Assembly (NCBI RefSeq): GCF_901709675.1
Contig: NC_051091.1
Span: forward strand, 4,808,967-4,872,966
Source: Syngnathus acus
Lineage: Eukaryota; Chordata; Actinopteri; Syngnathiformes; Syngnathidae
Direction: 5' to 3'
DNA: 64,000 nucleotides
A program made the translations under genes and the position numbers. Numbering within the stretch: position 1 is the first letter of the stretch; every line of letters starts with the position of its first letter. The notes beneath the pieces are model-generated. The model was not told the DNA's origin, searched no databases, and saw only the letters and a list, made by a program, of their open reading frames with translations. This document shows positions 17,851 through 41,957 of this stretch, piece by piece.

Positions 17851-20586
17851 AAAAATATCTGTCAAATATTCAATTTAATAGTCTTCAAATTAGGCTCCAA
17901 CATAAATAAGCGTGCAATGCTCAACACACAGTGCTCCCGCCAGCTGCCTGCCCGCATGCACGAGAGTCACAAAGAGCGAGCGATATCGCCGCAAGCAATT
18001 TGTCATACTGTTGAGAGAATATATGTAATCTTCTGCGCCGCATACATACCGTCCGCACCAAGATGGAGTGTGTGTGTATTGTAATGTAATATTATCTATG
18101 CTTCTGTGCTTTTGCCATTCGGGTTTTTTGTGTGATGTAAAAGAGGTACACACATTTGTATGAATTGCTTACAATCTTTTCAACCTGCTTTGCCTTCCCG
18201 ACACACACACACCCACACACACATTTGGGCTGTATAGTGCAGGTGCCCAACTCCAACAATGATAACCGCTTGTTAATATGCATTGGTGTATTCCGCACAC
18301 AAGCGCACGTGCACTGCAGGGCTCGTCTTTATCAGCGCCGTTCACATTGGCACTGACACAGGCATTGCCAAGACTACCAGGCTACGGCCATGTTAATGTC
18401 GCCAGTTAGTATAACAAAGACTCCGGTCAATAGAGCCTCCGGTGGCTAATTGCTTGGGAGAGATAAGTGAGTTTGACGACACGGCGAGGAAGGGCTCGAC
18501 AAGAGGAAAGCGCTAGGAGGAAGATGTTAATGAATCCCTTTTCACTCCACCGTCAATATCAGGCCTTCGCAGGCCTCCTGCAAAATTAATATTAACGACA
18601 CTTCTGATTGTTTTGGCTCTTTTTATTCTGCTCGGTTTCATTGAATTTTAATAGGCTTTGTTGTGGCGTTGTCACATTTGTGAGCGTGAGAGCGCCAGCT
18701 AATGGGATGAATCCTCATACCTTCACCTGACGACTTTAAGCGGATTCGCATGGCCGCCGTTTCATTACGGTAGCTCACTTGAACGCCAAATGAAGGGCCT
18801 GACTGAATTATGCTCTTGAGTGAGTTCAATGATGATAAAAGCTGTGAATAGAATTAAATTTGGTTTAGATAATGAGTTTTTTCTGTGCCTTAGTGTGTTA
18901 CCATTTGAGCACATGTGCCACAGTGTTTGGGGCTTTCATAGTGGCACAAATTAGCTTGGCATACGAATATAATGCGCAAGCAGAAATTCAGATTATATCT
19001 GCGTTGTACTTTTTTGACCATTCTAACAAAAGGTGAGGACACTGGGCCATTACATATCGCAATTGTAGGTGGGAGTAGTTTTTACAAGATTCATCCTGAA
19101 GAACATTTACAAAGTCAGATGTCACTGATGTTGGACAATCTGTTCTCTTTGTCGCACGGGCGTCAGATGTGGTACGGTCAGGGTCAAGGTCTTTGACCCT
19201 AATTCAAATCCTGCTGTAGGTGGAAAAAAACACGCACCACACGTGTGTACATATGAATGTAAATATGTATACTACGGTGTTATTAAATGTGTGTGCGTGA
19301 AATACTCCTTGACAGAGCAGAAGATTCAAGGAGGAATAAGGGGCCACCCCAACCTGTTGTTCATAATTTTATTTATCTGTTCTCCAAGATTGCCCTTCAT
19401 ATAATGGGATTACAGTCAATTAATGTCATTGAGTGGTTGCAAGATGACCATTTTCATCATGAAGGAGAAGCATGGTCTTGATACAAATTGGACAAACGTG
19501 GTAATAAGCTGCTGCAGGCGTTAAGTGTGACAATGCAAGTGCTCTCTTAGGAGGCTTAGCTCATAAATAAAGACTTACTTGAAATAATCCTCCCTTGCCC
19601 TTTCTTTCAAGCGCAACCTCTGTGCGGCTTTGATTTTGTTTACATTATTGTCCCTTTGTTTTTTTTTACGTATCCAATCTCATTAGCATGTTTACTCTGC
19701 AGTCGTTCTGACCATGCTGTGTGTTTGCTTCTGCAGGTTCAGGCGTCTGAATCACACCATATGCCAAAGCATGAAGATAAAAGCCACCAGTCTGTTTGTT
19801 TTGAGTAAATAACATCTTTTTCACAATGTCGGCAACCACATTTCAAACAGCTATTACACTTTTACTACAATTTTACACAGTTGATCCCAAAATGAGTTTA
19901 AGCCTTTTAAAAGTGGTTCCGTGTATAAGATGCAAGTTCTTCTTTCTCACAAAAATAGCAAAAAAGAAGGAAGGAATCTGTATGTCTTCTGCCGCAGTGC
20001 CTGCACAGATTTTCTAAAGGTATGTATGGTGAATATTTTCTTGACCTTCGGGTCGATTGCTAAAATCGTTCTCTGACACGATCTGCGTCTTTAAGACCTG
20101 AAGCCGAGGTCGCATCGCTATTCACTAGCCAACCGGGAGCGGTGCAAATTGTTCTCAAATATTGATTTTGCTGCAGAGAGCGTGTAGGGCGATGGGAACG
20201 AGGCGCCAGGCTCATCCGCTGAGCATCAAACCTCTGGGGAGTGGTAACAAGAGAAGGAAAGTGAGAGAAGACGAGAGAGGAGATAAATATGGTGAGGAAA
20301 CAGTCCTCGTATAGTTTCTTAATCGTTTATCTTTTTATCTGTTGTTGTTGAGCTACAGGGCTTACTTGCACTTAAAATAAAATAAGCAAGACAGTTGTTT
20401 GCTTGGAAACAATTTGCTGAGTTGTTTATACTTATTAAGTTGGGGGATATTAAAAGGAGCAATTAGTTCTGTAAACTGAAAATAATGAAGGATCATTTTC
20501 ACATGATCAAATCTTAATGTATTTTGGCGATTTAAAATGTTTAGGGTTGTTGCATTGAAATTGTCAGTTCAGTCATGTTTAATTCA

Positions 20587-22420
20587 TTTATTTTTTTCGA
20601 GGAAGGCTTCACCGCATTTTACAAACAAGAATTTACAGAACCTTCTATTGAAGCCCATCCAAGGATATAACTCGAAGTAAAAATTAATTGGTGCTTTTTT
20701 TGAAGAGTGCATGTCATTCTTCGAAAGTGGTCTTTCCGTGTGGGTGAACCGAACTCTGGCCTGAAGTCACTTGAGTGTATAAAACAGACTCCGGAAAATC
20801 CTCCCTTTTCCCAATGTTGCTGAGAATCCGCTGAGAACCAAGGCCACCCGTGGCAAAGCTGCAGTGCTGCAACGCAGGCCTAAAAATATTCCATGTCAGC
20901 GGTCCCCGAGAGAAACCAGGCGCTATGCCGGTCCCTCAGTATGACGAGTGCGGCGCTGCCTGCCACTAGTAGGCCAGCTTCCCTCCGAGCTCCTCTGGCA
21001 ACAGAGCTGAGCAGAGGAGCGGGAAGGCACAAACTCGACTCCTACATAGATTTATCATAGCTCAATAAAGCAGCATGACTGAAAGCGGAGAGTCTCATTC
21101 GGAGAGGAGCGGTCCCCTGCGGGCCGACCCGGAGACACAATGACCCGACACGTTCCACATATCAGACGGGCAGATAGACACATTTAGGGAAAGGACTCGC
21201 AATTGGGTGTGTGGTGAAGCGAGAAATACAATCGAGGTGGGCAATTCTTGAAAAAGCAAAATTAACTCAGTGGTGGTAAGGATTGTGGAGGTGGAAAAAG
21301 GGGAGACCAGCGAGGGATTCTAATAAGCACAAGAGATGGGAGAGAATTAATAGTGAGAGGATTTTTTTTCGGGTGTGCACCGTTGTCCTCATTGCAACAA
21401 TGGTGACAGACCCTGCAGGGTAAAGCCTGCCAAGAGTTGAACCGCACTTATCCGGAGCAATTTTCACCATATCGCACAGAAATATTGATGCAGAAAAGCT
21501 TTCTGGGGGGAAATCGGCGCTTGCGCAAAAACACATCCGATTTCTCGTAAAGGTGGCTACAAATGACCCTCATTCAGGACGTCACTTTGCAAATAATCTT
21601 GTCCATGAGGAAAACAACAATGGTTCCGATAAAAGACAACACAAGCAAACGCTTGAACCTTTGATGTCTTCTTTTAAAAGAAAGTGGAGATGTCACAGAA
21701 CACGTTTTGATAACGACCAGAAATACGGGATGATCGAGATTTGCTAGTTCGAATGGTAGCAATTTTCAACCACTCATACGTAAAGAGGCACCCTACTTTA
21801 AATGTTGGAGAAAATGTTCAAGTTCTGCAAGACCTCCATCGAGCGATATTGGGAATAACCAAACATTACCCAAAGGTTTCAACTAGTGCAAATACCACAC
21901 ATGAATTTTTAATATGTTGTTATGTTCCTACACAGCAATTCCTAATTAGAACTGCAAATTGGCTCACACAAAACAGTCTTTGTGGCGGCGGCGACTTGAC
22001 CCACAAGAGCAATTCCATTCTAATTTGCTAGTTATGAGCCGCTATCCCTTTGCTGCACTATATGAGCTCTACAAGTTGACAAAAAGCCCGCCCGCATCAT
22101 GTCCAGTGGCTGGGCTCACGTCTCCACAAATGCTTTGTTGAAAGACACACTTTGAAATGCTTACTCGGTCTTCAGATTGGATTTCGATCATCCATAGGTT
22201 GGAAATTAGAGTCGCTTTTTGTCCTCGTGCACCCTCGGCAAGCGCGGTTGTCCTCATGGCCACCGCCGGGTACGGCATTATCGTGGTTACGTTTACTGTC
22301 TTGTTTCATAATGGAGATGCTGACATCATATTTTCAACATGTTCTAGTAAGTTCATGTCTTCCACTCTTTCCAGATGGAGAGTTAATTGTACGTTGCCTC
22401 TTGCTCCAGTGGCTCTCTTG
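20587..22420 (-). other. tafa4: Probable TAFA4 3' UTR
   Basis: Downstream of the TAFA4 stop on the minus strand. A variant hexamer ATTAAA lies at 21908-21913 and a canonical AATAAA at 20587-20592 (both read on the minus strand). Either could end the transcript; extent is inferred. Confidence 0.3.
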
Positions 22421-33465
<11,045 letters not shown>

Positions 33466-34575
33466 CCTGCGAGGAGGGAGGAGGAGGAAAGTGAGGTGCA
33501 AGGACGGCATGAAGGGAGGGGAGAAGGGCATGTGCGGAGATTAGAACCTAAACATAGAAGGAAAAACATAACAGCAAACACAACTTTTTCACCAAGTATC
33601 AACAATTTGTTTGCATCTTTATTTACTTACGCATTTTCACGGTTGTTTTTATAACGTACCAAATAATATCATTAATGCTCCCCCTTAATATGTCCTTTTA
33701 CCTGTTTGCCTTTTTAATTGGTCTCTTCCAGCAAGTAGCCTCTCTAAGAACGCCAAGCCATCGTTGCATCCATTCACACGTTGGCTCTCCTCTTCTTCCA
33801 CTCGCTCCTCCTCTCCTCAACCAGAAGAAGACCTTGGAATTATTAGCAAGCACAAAGTCAGAGAGGCCAGTGTGCCCGAGGGCTCCTCCATGGCCTCCAA
33901 TGGCATTATATGAAGGTACTCATGCTCACACACACACACAAAGGGGAAGATACCATGTGAAGGTCTGGATTCTGTCAGATGTATTGTTTACACGAGGTTC
34001 ACCTACCCCCAGGCTCAATGTGATCCCCACTCTAGATATCATAAAGCTTTGACTCGATCTTTCACACACATGTGCTCAAACAGATGCTGTACATACGTGG
34101 GTGGTGATGGACGTGATTTGTTTGAATCTTTCATAACAATGAGTGTACATAACCAAAAAAAAAAAGACAAGCCATCACTCAGGCGGCCCCAAAACCACAG
34201 ATGTTGATGAAACTCTCTCATCACTCATGCACATTTGGTCATGTTGCACGTACACACTTGCACACATCCTGTTTGCAAGGTAAATTCAAACAGAGAGTTG
34301 TCAGCAGGAAAGATTTTCCCGAAATTCGAGTGAGTGGCACGATCAAACTGGTTAAATTAGCATCTGCCTTGTATGTGTGTCAACACACTTCTTTTTACAA
34401 AGCGACTAACTCAGCAAACGGAATGAAAAACAACAGATTCACATTAATATCGAAATGTCTCCCCCTCTTTAAACCTTCATTATTCATCATGCCTCATTAA
34501 AATTCAGCTCAGCCTCCTGCACATACTCGGGAACTTGTCAGCTTCAACCGAAGGTGAGCGGTCCACGTCGTGCCA

Positions 34576-34589
34576 CTGACCCCTAGTGG
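34576..34589 (-). promoter_or_regulatory. CTCF-like motif, 13 of 14
   Basis: The reverse complement CCACTAGGGGTCAG differs from CCASYAGRKGGCRS at one position. It lies about 1.1 kb upstream of the TAFA4 start codon. Confidence 0.3.
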
Positions 34590-36194
34590 TGATAAAGGGA
34601 ACAGCGTCAGAGACAGTGAGCTGGGCTTTTGTGGAGAGAGAAAAAAAGAGAGATGGATGGAGTGTGTAGAAAGTATTTGAAACAGGAGTGTGACAGCAGC
34701 ACTGAGTGAATACAAAATGTGACAGTGTTTCAATACTATATTGATGCGTGACATCGAGAGAGATGAGTGGCGAAAAATGTGAGCGGTATGACAGGATGGG
34801 CCTCGAGAGCAGGAGAGAGAAAGAGCGAAAGGAGGCAAGGGTGGCAGCATGGAAGGAAATGAGAGGATGATAACAAGTGTAAGATAAAATACACGTGCAG
34901 AAAATGAATGGCTTCCTTTTGCCTTTGTTGCGCTTTAACAGGAAACCCAGCTGTCACATTTATTATGGGAAGCTGAAGCTTTGTCTCTACTTTGAAATGT
35001 GCTGTATTTTTTGTACTTGGAGTATTTTTGTGTTTTAGATTAGCGCTAGTGTGCGTGTGTGTTTGCACTCTGAAGCTTGCATATGTTCCATTCCTCTACA
35101 TTTTGTAGAAATATGCAATCCGCGTGTGTTGGGTAGCTGAGTGATTAAGCATGCTGCATGGAAGCACAGTAACCCATTTCTTATTCTCTTTTTAAAAAGC
35201 GGGGCCATGGCTTGCATATTTATCAGGTTGGTGCTTCACTCCACTCGTGTTCAAATCTTAGCCTCCACTTGCGCCACCATCACACTTGTCTCCATGTGAG
35301 TGTCTTTCGGTGCAGTCATGACACACGAGTGGCACCGCGCGGGGCTCATTGACATTCCATGAGACAATCGCATCTCGGCCACAAACATACAGTAGTATCT
35401 GTGCGCCCCGCATCCCAACAGCGTTATCTCTTACACTGCCCGGGAATTCCCCAAAATAAACTTAGGGTCTTTGTTTGTACGTGTAGAGAGTAATAACTCA
35501 GCCACACACGAGTCACATCAGTTAACCAGCAGTCTGAATCTGCAGATCAAGCAAACAAAAAGCATATCGGTGTAAAGTGTATCTCCCTTTAGCTGGGAAG
35601 ATATTGAAAATGAGCACAAAGCCTCAATGGACTGATGTGAAATAGCTCACATTTCTGCAGATAGTCATATTCGCTTTGAGTTATGAGCCTACAGACAGGA
35701 CATTTGTTTGAAAAATAGAAAGATGATGACAATGTCTTGAAAGATTTTCTTTGTCGTCGTGAAACAATCATTTATTGAATACCTGGAAATAAATGACCTA
35801 ATGTGAAACATGTGACCTCGTAGAAATCTGTGTTCAAAATGAAAACTGACTACGAAGAAGAAGAAAGCTGTCACATGACAAAGTGTTGTCGTTTGAAAAT
35901 TTAAAAATCATCCAGAGGCTCGTAATAAGTTACTGTTGTTTATATACCTCCATCCAGAGGCACACAAATACAAAGTGTTTCCTCCAATAAAGCAACAACT
36001 AATTATAACTACAACAATCTCACTGTGGTGAAATGGTCGAATGGGGAGAACGTTGTGAGTTTCTGAATGCAAGAACATTACCTGGCTGCGTTATCGACTT
36101 TCAAGTCCAAAGAAATGGCGTCGCCACAGAGGTGCCATTACAACTCAGCTCGGCGGCCTCCGCTTTCCATTCTTGTTGCGCAAGCTGTCTTGTT

Positions 36195-36445
36195 TCAATG
36201 TAGGGTTTTAAACTCAGGTTAAGGTTTCAAAGTGAGGTTTTAATCTAGTGGTAGGGTTTCAAAGTAAGGTTTTAAACTTGGGTTAGGGTTTTTTAAAGTA
36301 TGTTTTTAATCCAAAATTAGGGTTTAAGATTAGGTTTTAAATGACAGTTTTGGGTTCAAATTAGGGCTTTAAATTTGCTTTCAAAGTAGGGTTTTAAACT
36401 TGAGTAAGGGTTTTAAACCAGAATTAGTGTTTCGAATTCAAGTAG
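36195..36445 (+). repeat. Degenerate TAGGG/TTTTAAA repeat array
   Basis: About 250 bp built from irregular units of roughly 18-45 bases, most opening with TAGGGTTT or a near variant and followed by TTAAA or CAAAG blocks. At least six exact TAGGG blocks are visible. It resembles an interstitial telomere-like array or an expanded G/T-rich minisatellite. Confidence 0.75.
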
Positions 36446-39271
36446 AAACTCGGATTAGACTTGCTTGTCTTATTATCTTTTAATAACCTCTCCACTTGGC
36501 GGAGGAGAGCACACAGATATAGGCCGGTGTTTGTTTTATGGCAGGAAAAAACCCGGACACTAACTGGCTAATAAACACTGGCTGGCCGCTAGCACGAGCT
36601 CAACCGCAGCCCGGTCCCACGTTTCCTCTTTACACGTTTGTCGATTAAAGCTCAGACAGCCGGCGTTGGTCGTCATAGATCAGAACAAGCTCTTGTGACA
36701 GACAGAGTGCGGGGCCAGCGCCGTAAATCCTGCGCACTCTAATAAAGCAATAAAGGGCCTTTAAATGTCAGTGTCCTTCTACGGCGCATGATGGATAGAA
36801 AAGGTAGAAAGCAAAGCAGACACTCTGAGATAACGATACGCGCCCACGCACGCACGTCAACATCAGAGCACAATTGATGCTGTTGTTATATTTTTACTCT
36901 TTTCTACGTGTTGCCTCCTATGTGCTGTTTAGATTTAGAACAAAATCCATGAAACCTTACGTCTGCACTCAATTCTACGACAAAATGAAGCTGTCTTCAC
37001 AAAGACGCCGTAAAAACAACGATTCTTTCTCCAGCCGAATCAAGCCTCCAACCAACGAGCGTAAAGATCAGATACAAAATGGATATCTGATAATGCGATT
37101 CACATTAAATATAGTGTCGCCCTACTTGGGTGTCAATTTCCAACCCCATCTAGTTGTTTGCGTCCGTATCGAACAGCAATTACTCTCCGAGGCTGTAATG
37201 ATGAGTCTATCGAAAGTTGTAGCCAAAGGTTAATCTGTGCTCAAATTAGAATGATATTTTCTGATGAGTCGGCGATTCTCACATTGACTCCCCCCCACCC
37301 CATAGGCCAACGCGGACGAACCCAAAGGCTTCTCATGGCTTTATGTAAGCGGGAAAAAAACCCGTCTCTTTTACAGTCTCCATGCATGCACACGAGGAGA
37401 CGAACCCACAACTTGATTCTGTCGATCCCCTCTGCTGCTAATGATTAGTTTGCACGCAATTGTATTGATTACCGTACGTGTCATGCCTGTCAACTGAAAA
37501 GGGCCAAAGGAAAAGTCAAACTTGACAGACAAGGAAGAGAGGAGTAAGGGCAAGATAAAGCTGAGGGAGTGAGTGGTCAGCTCGGTGGAATGTCAGAGAA
37601 GAGAGAAGGAGAGCGAGAGAGAAAGACAAAGACAACGACTGACACGGAGCAGAGAGCGAGAGCAAGCCTGATCAATTGTTCATTTTACAAAGTCACTGAG
37701 ACGTGTCAGTAGTGTGTCAATAAGTGAATTAATTTGTCTGGGGGGTCTCCCAAGCATGACACCTTGTTCACGCAGCTCCCCTGAGACAATTGGGCCCTCT
37801 AACCCTCACACACACACACACGCAATGTCACTAGGACGCAGATGCTGGAAAAAAAGCAGCTTACGCATTAATTGTAGTCCAGATTTGTGGGAAAGTGCCA
37901 AATCAGCAATGTTGATGAATGCGGAATAACAGCGCACACGCTCGTACACGCGCGCGCTTCACCAAGCTGCTCTCCTTGGGGGACGCTGCTGCACACCGCT
38001 GACTGACATCAGTCAGCCACCTAGAGAGACCTTCCATCACTGGCTGCCTGCTGTTTTCATTACAAAGCCATCACCTCCAGCACACACACATACACACATT
38101 AGGACACACACACACTTTTACACAAACTCCCCTGACAGATTTCCCCTCAGTCCTGACTACCCATATTCGTCTCCGTTGAAGATTTTTCTCACACACCCAT
38201 CCAAAGGCAGCTCCCCCCGAGGTCCTTTTCTGCCCCTCCATGTTGTCGTCTCACCTCCTCTGCCCCCCCACCCCCACCCCCTTTCATGCTCTGCATCTCC
38301 CACACTTAAACCCTCCTCATTGTTAGACGATGGACGCCACAGGCCCCGGCTTCACCGCGGACAAACACACCTGACCGCAGAGCTTTTCATAAACCCACGT
38401 CGTGGCCGCCGTCTCACGTTTATCCGGCAGCTGCTAGAGGGGGGATCAAGTGGGACGCGGCGTCACGCGGGCTGACGCACACTTTACTATCCACACAGGC
38501 ATGAGGAGGCAGCAGATGCCAGCAAGGTGATAGATAGTGCGCCGTAGGAAGAGACGCTGCCTGTTCAATTACAATCATTACGATCACTTAGGGACATTTG
38601 TCATGGTCAAAGTGAGTTGGAGCTGTGGAGGAATTCACCTTGAGGCAGGTGAGAAGGAGTTTACGGCGCTTACAAAGTCCACGAAGCTGCACACGGGATG
38701 ACAGAACCAACGGAGAGGCAGGAGTTTCATAAAATTTGTAAATTCCTGGAAATGGCCTTCATCTAGCTCACGACGTTTTTATGAAATGAACCCGAACCTG
38801 TCACCAAAGTAGAATGTGTGGCCTTTATTGCCTGCCAAAGCAAGAACTGAACTTTGGCCTTTTTCCTCCCAAGAGTCATGACCTCTGTCTAATTATGGTC
38901 ATTGTGGTTGAGGTCGAAAACACACACGCTACACAAGAGCGCAAGGCAGCCATCGATTTTATATCGCTTCTTCTTCTATTACAACCATGCATCTCCTGCT
39001 GGGGCCAGCACGGCAATGGTGCTGCTCACTTCTGTACATTTCTCGGGGATGAGCGAATGGCTTCTCGTCCGCCGCTGGTGAATGACGCCTGTCCACATAC
39101 TGCTCGAGAGGATCGAGCGCCACTGCCATGAACAAATGGGAGTCCTATCTCCATCTTTCATGACAGAACCCCACCCCCCTACCCCCTTTTCGCCATCTCC
39201 TCTCACTCAGGAAGTCTCCATTCATTACAGTCAGTGTATCTGTCGCACTGATGTCACCCTAATTCATTGAG

Positions 39272-39302
39272 CATCACACACACGCACACACACACACACA
39301 CA
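39272..39302 (+). repeat. (CA)n microsatellite, interrupted
   Basis: CA dinucleotide tract with one CG interruption. Confidence 0.85.
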
Positions 39303-40599
39303 GACGCTCATCTCACACGCCCGGTGTTTGTGTACATGTCATCGCATGCCTCTTGCAAAGCTTATTTTAGTCTCTGCAGCTCCTTTCTGTCACCTCCCAT
39401 GCCCTCCCTGCTGCCGCCTTGCCCTGCCCGCTCATGCACAAGCACAAATGCACACATCGCACTCATTGCCAGGCAGTCATCCTGAACAGCCCTCGCGCGG
39501 GGAAGGAGATCAGGAGGCTGTTGAGACATGGAGCACCAAAGGGCCCGGAGGATGGCAAGCTGTCCCATTGCTGGGAGATGAGGGAAGTGGGCTTACAGAT
39601 GAGAGGATCGTGAAACCACACACATGGGGGGGGGGGGTCTTATCTGTGCAGGAGGTTGAGGCAAACAAGGCATGTGGAATCAGAAATACAAAATTACCAC
39701 CAGTCCAAAAGCATGATACAAATCAAAACATGGCATGATGAGGACAATGAACTAAAAGGAATCCGAGAAATAGGAGGAACACCTGAACAAGACAGGAATG
39801 GTTTAGAAAGCTGATTTGTAGACGCAAGTGATCGGCTTGACACAAAAACGATTAATTGTGAAAAAGGTACACGAGGAAAACATGAACAAATTTCAATTGA
39901 ATTAAAACCAAAATAACAAACACAAATGATCTTGCATCTTATTGCAGAGGAAATTATTGAAAGTGTGCTGAGGAGCTTCATTTAGACAAAAGTAGTCCTT
40001 GGCCACCATCGTGTGACATTTAGGCAAGAGTCAACCAGCTACTTGATGATTTTTGCTATTGCAGCAAGGCTTGCTTCCTACCCTGGTTTTCACAGTGTAG
40101 GGTGAAAAGTAATTGAGTTTATCTGTGACTATAGTTCAACGCCGGAGCGATGGAGAAAGGTCGACAAAAGTGAACGAGCCATCCACTGATGCACAAAGGC
40201 AACCCTCCTCTTGCAGGTGTGTGTGTGTTAGCGTGTGTGTGTATGACAAGGTTGGAGAGCGTAATCTCCTCAGGATTAAGACTGCTGCTCCTGTGTTAAT
40301 GTGACTGTCAATGCGAATTAGGTCCCTGGGCCGATCCTCTCCATCCTCTTCTCCCCCACAAGGCCAGCCCTCTCCACCACCTTCTCCACTAATGACACCG
40401 CTCTCCGTGGAGTGTCGCGTGGTTGAGACAATGTGTGTGTGTGGGGGGGGGGGTAATTACTCGCTCTCAATACAGTACAAATTGCAGAGGCTAGCAGCAG
40501 GACAGCAGAGATATAGGCAGACAATGAGGAGGAGAAACGAGGTCGGGGGGGTCTTGCAATTAAAACACGATTACTGCGCACATTAACATGCATTGAAGC

Positions 40600-41800
40600 A
40601 GAGAGAGAGAGAGAGAGTGTGCAAGCTGAGTGCGTGAATTTTCGTCCAATAGAATGTGATCGTATATTCTGCAACACCCCCTTCGTGCCAGCAGCCCCTC
40701 ATTCGGCGTTCATGTATGCCCCACGCAGCTCCGCGCTACTCGTCCGTCTTTTGTGTCTCTATTCCCAGCAGCTTATCTCGATCCACGCAATGAGGCAGCT
40801 GAGTCAAACCGAGTCGAGCTCACGTCACTCAATGCTTAGGAGAGTGGAAGTCGGTGTATTTAAGATGCTTGGCGTGGATGGACACGTCGCGTTCGTCTCC
40901 CCCCCGTCTCGTCCGTGCACAAGCCCGCGACCCACGCTCAACACAGTCGAGCTCTCTAGTGCGCTTTTACGCACGGTCATTACGCTGATGCGTTTTTATT
41001 TGTTATTTGTAATAATTCACCAGACTGCGCGCACACAAACGCAAATGAGAAGTAATATTGTAAGTAAGCAGCCTAACGACTATGAGTGAATTAGTCAGCA
41101 CTCCGGGTTTGTTTGGTCGTCTATGTTTTACATTTAACCGAACAAATGAAATAAAATAAACTTACCCGAATTTATATCGTGGATATCATGACTGCAGTAA
41201 AGTGAGGATTATCCAGGAGAGACTTAACTTTTGCTTCAAACTCCAATGTTTTTCCTCACAATCCTTTTTTTGCTGTCTCCGATCCAGTTCCTGGAAAACC
41301 CAAACGCACCGACTCAGAGGGGAAGAAAGAAGCTCGAAGAGTCCGCGCACAGGAACGGGCAGCTGAAGCCGGTTCAGACAACCGCGACTTCATGGAACAG
41401 CAACGTGCTCCGAATGTGCTCAACTCACAAAGTCCCATCCCAACCTCACATTGAGGATAAAGTCAGTCAAATAAGTACGTTTAGTAGCAATTAAAAAAAA
41501 ACAAAAAAAACACCAAGCTGGTGTGCGCTTTAGTTTCAGACCAACTCTCCGCAGAAGTTTGAGTCGCTTTGTGACAGCCTGGCAGAGCCGCCCAGAAGAG
41601 TGATGGCGGTACAGTGGCGCAGTGGCGATAGTTGCGCGCTCCCTTCGCTCCACCCGGCCATGCAGGGATCGATTGGTCATGAGAAGTGAGACGCGTGCTC
41701 CGTCCTTCCCATTCAGAACACGTGCAACAGTGCCCGCCCAGTTCAGTACACCCCCTCGACACACCACCCCAGCCCCCTTTTTTTTGCCTGCTGATGTCAT
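40600..41800. promoter_or_regulatory. CpG-rich block, candidate TAFA4 promoter/first exon region
   Basis: CpG dinucleotides are far denser here than in the surrounding intergenic DNA, for example 40,680-41,000 and 41,330-41,730. The block lies upstream of TAFA4 on its strand, about 7-8 kb from the start codon, where a 5' untranslated exon is required. A TATA-like TATTTAAG sits at about 40857. Several open frames here share no family similarity and likely reflect base composition. Promoter role is inference. Confidence 0.35.
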
Positions 41801-41943
41801 GGAGTTTGCAAGAAGTAGGGGGGCATAATTCAGTACGATAAAGGTGGAAAAGGGAATAGAATTCTTGTCTTTTTGACAAAAGAGATAAATAGCTAGAAAA
41901 TGATCCATGATTTAAAGGTATCGTCATGTGTTTCTTTTGTTTA

Positions 41944-41957
41944 CCACTAGAGGGCGC
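41944..41957 (+). promoter_or_regulatory. CTCF consensus site, 14 of 14
   Basis: CCACTAGAGGGCGC matches CCASYAGRKGGCRS at every position. It sits just outside the CpG-rich block, between TAFA4 and EOGT. Binding is not shown by sequence alone. Confidence 0.5.

Larger units (their letters stand above)
6291..22420. other. Convergent intergenic region between TAFA1 and TAFA4 (contains TAFA4 3' UTR)
   Basis: No recognisable coding exon on either strand over about 16 kb. Contents recognised: C run 6563-6578, MITE-like element 7611-7949, reversed LINE-like fragment near 8445-8565, C run 13182-13196, GT repeat 14684-14706, dispersed repeat 15517-15610, a second MITE-like copy 17556-17790 and a one-ended copy at 17816. 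Block 20,800-21,240 is comparatively GC-rich and carries no gene. The right end belongs to the TAFA4 3' UTR. Confidence 0.7.

Noticed and set aside
18710-18730. Alternative TAFA4 terminal exon reading V-K-V-stop on the minus strand
   Set aside because: Weak pyrimidine tract and wrong residues; the V-T-R-stop at 22421-22432 has a strong acceptor and the conserved ending.
33466-33531. In-frame upstream ATG that would extend TAFA4 (M-P-F-S-P-P-F...)
   Set aside because: A strong pyrimidine tract and cag acceptor lie between it and the ATG at 33465, so this stretch is intron, not coding.
40619-41089. 156-codon plus-strand open frame
   Set aside because: Lies in the CpG-rich block; residue content looks random and no homologous family is apparent.
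41420-41927. Two overlapping minus-strand open frames (162 and 148 codons)
   Set aside because: Overlapping frames in CpG-rich DNA without codon-use bias or motifs; likely chance from composition.
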